Shown here in pieces: positions 42,401 through 52,167 of a DNA stretch of 64,000 bases. The DNA lies in NCBI RefSeq assembly GCF_947507565.1, contig NC_089184.1:2852001-2916000 (forward strand), in the 5' to 3' direction. Positions within the stretch are counted from its first letter, which is position 1, and each line of letters begins with the position of its first letter. The notes beneath the pieces were generated by a model that was not told where the DNA came from, made no database searches, and saw only the letters and a program-made list of their open reading frames with translations. The position numbers and the translations under genes were made by a program. Origin of the DNA: Oscarella lobularis (taxonomy: Eukaryota > Porifera > Homoscleromorpha > Homosclerophorida > Oscarellidae).

Positions 42401-43700
42401 AAATATCAAAACGCGGAATTTAGCAATTATCAGAGAGTGGCATTTGAGAACGCAACAGTTAGCGACTCTGGAGTGTACAAGTTTGAGATTGAGGTCATTG
42501 CGGAAAACCGTAAATATTTTGTAACATTTCTTTTTCAAGCCATTGACGTAAAAGGTCGGTGTGTAGGTAAACATAGATTTTCTTAGGTAACGGTATCTTT
42601 TAGCATTTCCTCGTCCAATCATGTCTCCTTCGACGCAAATCTACCCTTTTCATCCCGGAAAATCTCTTCTTTTAGTGTGCACTGAACGACTGACAAATCC
42701 TAGTTGGTCTTTCACCTGGTTTCTGAATGGCGTCGAAATGAATAATACAGGACTTTCACACGCTGTTTATAACTACGAAAGAAAATCTTATTTGAATTTT
42801 CAAAACTTGACGAAAATTATTGTGGATAGATTCAACCATTACAATAGGCGAGGAGATTTTGGAGCAAACTTCACTTGCCAAGCCAAAGCGACATACTCCG
42901 ATCAGGCCAAAAATACATCTGCTTTTATACGTAAGTGTCAGTATAAGGTGTGCGGAGATATTCACTGTGCACATCGATATAGGTCTTCCATCGCACATGA
43001 GATCTTACGAATACTTTTGGTCTCTCTGGTCATCTTCAACCAAATGCAGTGAGATTTGTGGCAAAAATTCAGGTTTTCGTTTACGGCACAGAAAGTGTTT
43101 TTATGGAAACTCCTTTCGTTATCATTGTTACGGTGGTCGAAACTCGGTCGAAGATTGTTCTAGTCAGCAAAACTGCAGCTCAGTTACAGGCAAGTACACG
43201 TAGAGCATCCAGAGGCATGGTTACATTGTCTACTTTTAGATTTACCAGCGGAAGCATCTACAAGACGTCTAGATCCAGAAGCCGGTAGCTTCGAATAATT
43301 TTTTTTTCATTGAGTTGTAATAGTTTCTGCTTAAGAGGGACTCTCAGCAGGAGCGGCTTCTGGTGTGACGTTTGTAACAACGCTAGTTGTTATCGGTGCT
43401 GTTGCATTCGTCATTGTGGTGATTTTAAAGAAGGAAAAATTTTCTTTTTGTCTATCACCTCAAGCCAAAGCTGACAAACCTGCAAACGCATGTTTGGCCA
43501 GACCAGTGATTGCGGAAGCCAATATGAAATCGAGTAAAAGTGGGCAGAATGTTTCGGATAATGCCGTTCGTGGCCAAGAAAAGATAGCCGAACCCGTTTA
43601 TGAAGACGTTGAAAATTCTTCTCCAAACCAGAAAGACAACATTAGATGGACCACTACTTCTCTCTATAGCGAGGGAGAGACAGAAGAAACTCGTGATTAG
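39496..43700 (+). CDS. EGF-CUB-4xIg-TSP1 single-pass membrane receptor, unit 1
   Basis: Eleven exons: 39496-39556, 39607-39705, 39758-40099, 40152-40418, 40471-40592, 40644-40806, 42261-42554, 42604-42930, 42983-43189, 43240-43284, 43336-43700. They splice to 763 residues. Order: signal peptide (1-20), EGF-like (21-53, CSLVCFNGG..CVCPSGWTGLRC), CUB (54-167), Ig (168-256, ACLSTG..WEKDG..GMYDC), Ig (257-351, FRCEAYG..EFSCYANNSVG), Ig (352-449, SDSGVYKFEI), Ig (450-558, LLLVCTE..FTCQAK), TSP1 (559-627, FWSLWSS..CSEICG), transmembrane helix (653-673), 90-residue tail with YEDV (731-734) and LYSEGE, possible phosphotyrosine sites. A recognition or adhesion receptor is inferred. Odd points: the intron after 43189 uses a GC donor (GCAAGT), the intron after 40592 also seems to need one, and intron 6 carries a transposon. 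Confidence 0.85.
40810..42214. mobile_element. 1405-bp long-TIR element inserted in receptor intron 6
   Basis: Terminal inverted repeats of 432 bp (40810-41241 and 41783-42214), ends GAGTCCCGTATCAATAGTCG. Flanked by TA at 40808-40809 and 42215-42216. Removing the element and one TA restores the sequence seen at 53375-53391 in unit 2, which is an empty site. Five CGGACA hexamers lie in the left arm (40828, 40845, 41010, 41026, 41190). The spacer has two 134-bp direct repeats. No transposase; TA target use suggests mobilisation by a Tc1/mariner-type enzyme. Confidence 0.9.
41345..41612. repeat. Two 134-bp direct repeats in the element spacer
   Basis: AAGGCTCTTCGCAGTTTTT at 41351 recurs with one change at 41485, both units ending GCACAAGCAAGCAGAAAAT. 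Internal tandem duplication in the transposon. Confidence 0.8.
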
Positions 43701-44006
43701 CAAACCAGACGCGAGTTTTCATTCCACTCTATATAATCAGGTAACAGGTAGCAGAAAAATCCGATAAGCCCTTTTTCTTACCTGAAGTTCTTGTAGTTGA
43801 AATGTTAGATTTCCTGTTGCGTTCCTCAGTGTGGTCAGCGTTTAGAGGAGAATTGCTTGAAATTTTGTTTATCGGTCGTTATACAAAATAATGAGAGAGT
43901 CACGTGGATTCCTTATCTTTATGTGTACTTGTTGTGTGATTATGTTATAGTTCAAGTAAAAAAGATAAATTAATTGAAATGCGTTTAGGTTTCCTTTTCC
44001 TGAATT

Positions 44007-44244
44007 GGTCATCATTTTGGAGAAGACCCGGACTATGGTAGAGAAGACCCGTATAACTGCTAACCTTTTTCCTCGGTTTTTGAAGCATCTATTGAGCCTC
44101 TTTCGGCGAAGCTGTCCCACCAACGGGCAGTTACTGCAGCGAAATAGGTAGGATTCGTCTCGTTTAGTGGCTCATGGGCGGGAGTTCGTTTCTAGAACGC
44201 AGTTCTTGTGCGATCGTCTGGAACCAAGCGTTTCTTTGGAGCTA
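44007..44244. other. Spacer between units 1 and 2
   Basis: Unique sequence between the end of unit 1 homology and the junction element. Contains a doubled GAGAAGACCCG word (44021, 44042). No gene. Confidence 0.5.
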
Positions 44245-45355
44245 GAGTCGTTCCGATACTTTCGGACAACATGTAGTTCGGACAGTTCTTGTGTGCGTTG
44301 GAGACGGTAGATCCAAACCACTTTTGGCTGATCTTCTTCCTTGTTCTCTTAGAGATTACTCACTAAAGTTTCCGCTGGATCGAAAGAGCCATCGCCAGAT
44401 GACACGCTATTATTCGAGCAAGGTCAGTGACACGTACTTTCGGACACCCACATGCGATACGGACAGAGCGATTTTCTTCAAGATAATCACGAACAAATAG
44501 GGAAAGTTATATACCGTTGGAAAGCTCTTTCTTTGCTCTTTCATCCTATATTAATTGTTTAATTAAATTTGAATTGGTAATTGAATTACAGAATTTTAAA
44601 AATTGCCGAATTTTTGCGATTTCGGACACATTTGATAACGTTTTTTTCTTGTAAAGCAAGCTCAGAAAAACTGAAAATTTATAGCTGTCAAGCTTTCTTT
44701 GCATTTCTTGAAAATAGCGTTTAGCACAGGTGCACTGGCGCTAAACTCAGAAAAAGCAAGTAGACATGCAGTTAGCTGGCATTAGTAACTCTTAAATGCT
44801 CTAGGAAGGGTCAGAAAGTAGTTTGGTGAATGGCCAGACTGTTCTCTCTGGCTATCTGCCACCTTCCATCTGTGCAAACGCTATTTTTGAGAAACGCAAA
44901 GAAAGCTTGGCCGCTACAAATTCTCAGATTTCTGGAGCTTGCTTTACAATAAAATAACGTCCATGACCGTGTCCGAAATTGCCAAAAATTCGGCAGTTTT
45001 TAAAATTCTGTATTTCAATTACCAATTAAAAAATTAATTAAATAATTAATATAGGATGAAAGAGCAAAGAAAGAGCTTTCCAACGGTATATAACTTTCCC
45101 TATTGGCTCGTGATTATCTTGAAGAAAATCGCTCTGTCCGTATCGCATGTGGGTGTCCGAAAGTACGCGTCACTGACCTTGCTCGAATAATAGCGTGTCA
45201 TCTGGCGATGGCTCTTTCGATCCAGCCGAAACTTTGGTGAGTAATCTCTAACGGAACAAGGAAGAAGATCAGCCAAAAGCGGTTTGGATCTACCGTCTTC
45301 AACGCACACAAGAACTGTCCGAACTACATGTTGTCCGAAAGTAGCGGAACGACTC
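44245..45355. mobile_element. 1111-bp long-TIR element at the tandem junction
   Basis: Inverted repeat arms of about 480 bp (44245-44725 and 44878-45355), ends GAGTCGTTCCG and CGGAACGACTC, flanked by TA (44243-44244, 45356-45357). Left arm has five CGGACA hexamers (44263, 44279, 44441, 44460, 44623). The right TA is the first base pair of unit 2 homology. No coding capacity; the mirrored frames at 44291-44500 and 45100-45309 are the two arms. Confidence 0.85.
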
Positions 45356-46107
45356 TACCCATATAGTATAATTATTAGGTTACCACTTCGGACCCTTCGT
45401 CCGGCAGTCGTCCTCAGTTTGAGGTATGATAGACCATATAGGTCATGGTAAAGCAGAGATGATCGTTATTGGGACGCCAAAAACCCATAACTTATGGCTT
45501 TTCAAACAAAGAAGAAATATCTCCTCTTATTATATTTATTACTAGAGCAATCCTATAGAGTCAAACAACTTGTGCGTGTCAAATTTAATATTAGTCATGC
45601 TCTTGCAAATAATATTTTAGGGAAGCTGAGTATTTCAAGTAAAGGAATTGCCAGATAAGAAAGTACACCTATTGTGCTTCACCTAGCTAATAAGCACTAC
45701 TACGAGATCAAAAGATTGATTCAAGTCAAATGCCCCTCCCCCACTGTTAAGCGCAAGACAATAATTGATAATTGTGATAGATGAAATTTCTGAACAAAAA
45801 CCACGTACCATATATTAGCTGAGTGACACTAAAATCTTAGAATGCTGATTTCTAAATAAACGCGCGAAGCTAACTCTAATACAGTAGATGGGTGGCGTAA
45901 AATTAATAATAAAAAAAGCCTAAGTAGCTCTTTCGAAAGAAAAAGTTACTTACTACCGCCTTAGATTCTAGACCAATTCAGAAAACAAGCAATTCGAATG
46001 CAAGTTTGAAACTGTAACACAGAATATCATATTGATTTAGGACAACAATGGAGTAATCTCCCAAGCAACAGAACAATGCACGAATCTTGCGGTTTTAAGT
46101 ATTCTTG

Positions 46108-46843
46108 TCAGACAACGAGAAGAACTATTTTAAACTTGCGTGTTATTCCGTAATTGGAAATGTTATTGAAAAAGGCAGTGGCATAGCTGTAATAGATACC
46201 TTCTCGAGTGTAATTATGGGAAACGGAGAAAACACGCTCGCTGGTGTCATCGTGAGGCGCGATGCTTTCATTGTACTGTTTGCAATCTATCTCTTTTCCA
46301 GACCAGCAAATGCAAAGGCTGAAGTGTATCAAAAAAGTAATTCATTAGGTGCTGTTATATCACATAGTTTACTGGTAAGGGCTTTCGTCTTTGGGACAAT
46401 CGTTTGTGAAAACGGTTATCTCTCCATGAACAGTCGTTTCGTTCATATCGACATGGAAATGTGTCAATTCGTCGCTCACTTGAGGTTGGCAGTCGCCTCT
46501 TTTTGCAGGAAGGTTAGAGCAGTTGTATTCTAAAGGTTTTGGCAAAATTAATCTTTTTCAAGTTTCTAATGGGCGCATATGCTGTGAGCAAAAATACTCT
46601 ATTTGCCGTAGTGTGTAAGAGCAACTGAAACGACAATGCATTTTGCTAAAATTAAAAATTGACTTTTACCTGTTTCTCTGAAAGATCGATGATCCTCTGT
46701 ATAATATAGCTGTGCAGAGGTATCTTCAACCTACCAATCTTGATAAATAAATGTAAAGTTCGATTTTAGGCAGCGCTTACGCGTAATCCGTTGTAGAAAT
46801 TGAAGAGTAAGAAGAGTCCAAGACCAATTGCAGCGAACTTCAT
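46108..46843 (-). CDS. Small secreted PKD-like protein, unit 2
   Basis: Exons 46843-46781, 46730-46670, 46529-46373 and 46318-46108 splice to 163 residues with the same phases as the unit 1 copy. Signal peptide, six cysteines and the HNYTREGIYYSYATAFFN strand are unchanged; one residue is gained (HDDTSER), and NGT becomes NET. It is intact although the receptor in the same unit has decayed, which argues that the gene is still used. Confidence 0.65.
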
Positions 46844-47783
46844 TTTTGCCAACCTGAAGGCGCTATATTCAGCGTTAGCTAAAGCTGCAGCTACACAGCC
46901 TAATTAGCAGAGCCATGCCACGCGTAATAATTTTTAGGCACTACAGGCCATGCAGGGGATCAGGAGAAATTTTTTTCAATGTATCAATCTGTTTGAAAAT
47001 TACTTACTGCTTTTCTAACCGACGTCTGCGATGCTGCTACGATCAGACTGAGGAGAATCCTTTCGTATGTGTCTTTATGTATAGGAAGCTCACTAATTCA
47101 ATTAGATCCCCCACTCCGTATTCCATGCTAACAACGGCTTCTTTGGGAAAAGTAGGGCAAAGAGCACGTTCGGTTTAGATCGAAGGTAAAGCTCACGAGC
47201 GCAATAAAGCCGTAGCTCTGTGCGTTGCTGAGATTTCTTTGTCAGATGACGCCCTTTGTCTGTAGGGGGCATCACCTGATTATCATCACTACTCAGCGAT
47301 TGAGTAGATTCTGCTTACTACAGACGTAGCAGCAAAGGTGCACAACACAAAAGGGACTTAGCCAAACCTTCTCGTACCATCGCAACCTAAAGGTGAGAAT
47401 AAATTGTGAGCGAATCGACTGGGAGCTCTGACGTGGCATCTCCGCAGGGTAAACGCCCCTTACAAACAATACCAGATCACTCGTGTGAAGGAGGCGTCAC
47501 GTAATTTTCTAATTAGCATCGCATCAACCAGCTGCTCCTCGAACGTGTAGCTTCTGCTCTCTGCAGTCGTAGCAGAAAACAAGGAAGAACATAGGCAAAT
47601 GCAATCTAGGCGTCTTCATTAGAGGTAAGTGTGGATTTTGAGAGAACTGACTGTCATTTGGTATACTATTTATAGTAGCAATGCCGTCATCTGCATTTGG
47701 AAGGTAACTCAATTAGAGAAGACCATCCGTATAATATTAAAGATCCTTGCAACAATCTTTAGTTCTGATAGCGCAGTTGTGCA
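46844..47783. other. Divergent intergenic region, unit 2
   Basis: Counterpart of 34014-34952, with several small indels. Nothing coding recognised. Confidence 0.45.
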
Positions 47784-50566
47784 ATGGCCGCTCCTCCAAA
47801 AGAAGATGACTATGGCTTTGCCACGAAAGCGGTGCACTGTAGCCAAAGCCCTTCTCAGTGGAATTCTCGTGCCATCGTTCCGCCTATTACTCTCTCTGAT
47901 ACATTCGAGCAAGAGGTTCCAGATGCCCCCCAGGTAATGACTGAACAATGGGATGCAATGGAACGCACAGTACATCGCGTTCACATGAATACCGCCCCTT
48001 AACACGTAGTACCACTTTTCTACGGGGTTCAACATTCGATCGAAGCGTAAAGCACTTCTAAAAATGTTTAGCACACACATAGTCGTCGGAGCAGGTGGTT
48101 CGGCTCGAGGGTTCAGCCTTTGTTTGGTGCTGCGCTCGTTAATTAATTTAATTAAAGCCCGGTCCCAAACAACAGGAGNNNNNNNNNNNNNNNNNNNNNN
48201 NNNNNNNNNNNNNNNNNNNNNNNNNNNNNNNNNNNNNNNNNNNNNNNNNNNNNNNNNNNNNNNNNNNNNNNNNNNNNNNNNNNNNNNNNNNNNNNNNNNN
48301 NNNNNNNNNNNNNNNNNNNNNNNNNNNNNNNNNNNNNNNNNNNNNNNNNNNNNNNNNNNNNNNNNNNNNNNNNNNNNNGGTAGCAACGTTAGTGTTACGG
48401 TAGGATCAGAATTTTGTCGGAATTGCTGACTGTTCGGTAGGTGGACGCTCGCGCGGCAGCCAGGCGGAGGATGCCGGGCGATATTCGCCGAAAGCGACTG
48501 GGGGACCCCTTTCGCGTCGCGCGACGATTTCTATCTGAGTTCCTCGTCTGCGCGAATCGGCATCTAAGTCGAGCCTATAGTGCCGCGCGAACACTCTACT
48601 TAACGAATCGCGCAGACGAGGAACTCAGAAGTCGTTGATTAATTAACTTTTCCGAACTCTATGTTTTTGGGTCACCTTATTTGATTATTTAAAGTAAGCG
48701 TTTGAATGGGTCGTGCCGAGCTTGCAGAATCTAATCGCTTGCAGTGTCACCTCATTTCTGGGTTCCTATGATGTTTGAGTCTCGATTTAATTAAGGCGTT
48801 TGCTAATAAGCAAGTTTTTACTGCATACTGCCTTTTCAAAAGTGCACCTGACAGCTTTTGAACAACCGCTTCGGTTGCTCTATTGCAAAACTTCCTTTCG
48901 CTCTAACAGTGAAGCAGTATGGTTCCTAGCATAGCGACTGGCTTCCTAAGAGGTCCTTATAATATAATAGGAGTTTGACTACTCCCGCATGAACAATCCA
49001 ACTCGCCAAATACTTGAAAATGTTATCGCCGCACTCGAAGGCGCAAAATACTGTAAGCGACATATTCTCCTAAGAAATGGTATCAATTTCTCTCTCGAAG
49101 GCGTGGCAGTTGGCTCAGGTCAAGCTGCTATCAACATGGTAGGAAATGCCTTCCTTACTCCAGGCGACCACGTCGTTTGCACTCAAGATGCTTACAGCGG
49201 AACCGTTTTGTACCTATCAGATATTTTAATTCCGAAAGGAATTGAAGTTGATTTTATTGACATGACGAATGTTGATAATGTTCTTCCATCTCTCAAGCCT
49301 ACCACTAAAGTAGAGTGGGTAGATCGAATGCTTGCAAAAACCTAAGAGATCTTTATAACAGATGGTTTGGATCGAAACTCCCTCTAATCCTGCTTTGAAA
49401 ATTACTGACATCAAAGCCGTGACTGACGTTGTAACTACATATGCTCAAGGCAAGGAGATGGTAAGCCATTCCAGAAGTATTCTGGTTAATAAATCCTGTT
49501 GGTTTTAAGAACATTCTCTGTGTTGCTGATAACACTTTTGCCACTCCGTATTGCCAGGTAGGTCTAAACAAGAGAGAGACATCGTTAGCTTAGCAACGTC
49601 TATCTTATTGTTTCTGGTAGCTGCCACTGACACTTGGCGTGGATATCATTGTTCACTCTGTTTCCAAGTATATGGCTGGTAAAAGCTATCATAGCAACAA
49701 GAGATTTCTAATAGAGATTTTCCTAGGTCATTTTGATGGTATCATCGGAGCTGTTGTCACAAACGACGTCGTTCTTCACGAAAAATTGAAATATTATCAG
49801 AGCTGTAGGATTGTCGCTTGGAAACGCGGAATAGCACTTCATTTCTTTTCTCAACTAGACGGAGGTGCAATTCCGTCACCTTTTAACTGCTACATGGCAA
49901 CTAGGGGCATCAAAACACTTCCTCTGCGAATGAATAAAATGATGGAAAACGCTAAAGCAATAGCGCTGTATTTGCAAAAGCAGGCGGAAGTCGATTTTGT
50001 CTGTTACCCAGGTTTGAAATCAACTTTCCGATTTCGTATTAATTTTGAATCGTAGGTTTGGAAAGTGATCCAGGCCACGAAATCGCTGCAAAGCAAATGA
50101 TCGGTGGTTATAGCGGCATGGTGGCATTCTGTCTTCTTGGAGGACATTCACATGCTTCTGATTTCCTTACGAGTCTAAAGGTAAAAGTTTCTTTTCTCAC
50201 TTGTTAGAGAAAAGACGCATGTAGCGCCGTGTCTAGCTGTTCAAGGTCGCAATCAGTTTGGGTGGTGTCAACAGCGTGGCTGAAATATCGTAAGACGCTA
50301 AGCTATTGATGAGTGCATTAATTAAATAAGAAATAAATAACAGAGCCGTTATGTCTAAAAAACGCGTTTCAAAAAAACTGAAGGAGCAAGCAAACCTAAC
50401 GGAAACTCTAGTAAGATTAGTGCTCTGAGTTGACAATGAGGTCAAGTTGTCAATAATTAATTTCTTGCAGATTAGACTTTCTATTGGAATTGAAACACTG
50501 GAAGATCTTATTTTTGACCTTGAACAAGCTTTTGCTGCAATTCGAAAGACGAAAACTAAAACTTGA
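47784..50566 (+). CDS. Cystathionine gamma-lyase-like PLP enzyme, unit 2
   Basis: Twelve exons: 47784-47933, 48971-49052, 49101-49309, 49362-49460, 49510-49557, 49621-49678, 49727-49804, 49859-50011, 50056-50180, 50237-50289, 50344-50410, 50471-50566. Lengths are identical to the unit 1 gene and give 405 residues without a stop. PLP lysine 212 (SVSKYMAG), Asp187 and NNPTR are kept, as is AISLGG in place of the human AESLGG. Differences include FDYSR for FEYSR (the human Glu59 position) and SVAEIS for SLVEIS. Both copies look functional, so they may have divided substrates or expression. Intron 1 contains the assembly gap. Confidence 0.9.
48179..48378. other. Assembly gap (200 N) in intron 1
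   Basis: 200 N inside the first intron of the unit 2 CGL-like gene. Open frames spanning it are artefacts. Confidence 0.99.
48533..48630. repeat. Short inverted repeat in CGL intron 1, unit 2 only
   Basis: CTGAGTTCCTCGTCTGCGCG near 48536 and its inverse CGCGCAGACGAGGAACTCAG near 48609 flank a loop of about 50 bp. Absent from unit 1, so it came after duplication. Confidence 0.7.
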
Positions 50567-52167
50567 AGATAGAAACATTGTCTCAGCGAACGGACTTGCA
50601 GTTTAGTCAATTTTACAGTACGTCAGTCAATCCGTATCTCCATATCAGCATTTTGTGTTATATATTCACCATCCTAAATTTATGCACAAAACATATACCG
50701 GTATACAAAAATTTGACTACATTGCCATTTGGTATTGGGTTTTAATCCGGGTTTCCTGTCCCACGTGATACAAAGCAAACGTTCGGCGATATTCCTCTCT
50801 AAGAGCATACTCTCCCTATTCGATCGCGCTAGCAGCGATTCCAAAGGTTGATGAAGGTCAGGAGATTGATGCTTCATTCCAGGATAAAGTGAAGACCTCA
50901 GGTTCGCACCGGTTCCCCCTTGCGTAAACGTGCCCTCTCTTTTGCTATTGTTTGCACTCTCGCTATGCGACGATGATAGAATTTCGTTGCATTAGGATGT
51001 AGGACAGCTGGCACTAAGTAAAGCGGGTTCTCGTTTGGTCCTGAAATTAGATCTCGATCATTAATTCTTAAGAGGGTTTGCAAAACACATGTGTTGCGCG
51101 TGACGCCAAGGCAAAATATAGAGACGTGCTAATTGTCTAAAAAAATTGTATTTAACTATATTATTTAATTTTCATGTTTTAAAATGGATATAGGTCTGTT
51201 CTCTTAGAGAAATACCGTAATATTTGCATGTTTTCGGACAGATGACGCTATTTCGACGAAAGGGCTTTTGTCTGTTTGTGTGTGTGGCCATGGGGAGCGA
51301 AGGCACGTCTGCCATTGGCCCTTTTTCCTCGGAGACAACTTTTTTTTTTCAATTCTACTTCTGGAGCAGCTTTTTCTCTGTCGTACACGTTTGAGTCGGA
51401 CTGTAACCTGTTTTTCTTCTCACCGTCATGCGCTGAAAAGCATTCTACTTTGGCTCGCCAAATTGGGAAATGGCATTATCAGGCTAGTACCGCTACCTTT
51501 CTCCGAGTTCGAGTCAATGGTAGTCATTGAGAATGCATGCATAAAGTGAGCCATGAATAGTAAAAAAAACACGACTCTAAGGCGATGCATAGGAAACTGT
51601 AGATATTTTGCACTCTATAGAACTACAGCAACTGTTAGCGCCGTCCACCTATATAGAATGACGGCAATTGTTGACGCCGTCGACCTATAGGATGACTGCA
51701 GCTATTGACGCCGTCGATCTGTCTTTGAACTATATAGGATGACGGAAACACATCTTTAGGATGACGGCAACTGTTGAGACCCTCTATCTATAGAATGACG
51801 GCAATTGTTGTCGACGTGGATGAGCTCGAGACTTGAGCTCAGCCACGTCCATGACAGTTTAGAATAAACGCGTAGGCGCGCGCTTGTTTATCTACTCACG
51901 ACTATCTGCGCCACGCCCTTATAACCCTTGGATAGACCTGTTAAAAACCGGCTGAACTCTTTATAAACACCGCAAACCTGCTCTCTTGTTTTGGACCGCG
52001 GCGAGCAGCAATCGGTACGAAGGGTGAGATCATCTCATTTGTACGGTATCTAATCGCCGGACGCTTGATATCGATCTCTGTCACTAGTGGGCTCTCCGTT
52101 ACTAACTTACGTATATAAGGCCCTGTGTATAATTCCTGGACTCTAGGACGATTGACCCAGTGTGCCA
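50567..52167. other. Intergenic between CGL-like gene and receptor, unit 2
   Basis: Matches 37950-39495, including the hairpin tandem repeat (51613-51812) and the upstream palindrome (51813-51849). No gene. Confidence 0.6.
51613..51849. repeat. Tandem hairpin repeat and palindrome, unit 2
   Basis: Counterpart of 38974-39207. The GACGGC/GCCGTC pairing in most units and the final GACGTGG..CCACGTC palindrome are preserved although the gene downstream is broken. Confidence 0.7.

Larger units (their letters stand above)
32529..44006. repeat. Tandem segmental duplication, unit 1
   Basis: Colinear with 45356-55169. Unit 1 begins TACCCATATAGTATAATT and ends CCTGAATT; the same words bound unit 2. 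It contains a PKD-like gene (-), a CGL-like gene (+) and a receptor (+). It is longer than unit 2 mainly because of a 1405-bp transposon at 40810 and exon sequence deleted in unit 2. 32529-33280 holds no gene, only AT-rich sequence kept in both units. Confidence 0.9.
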
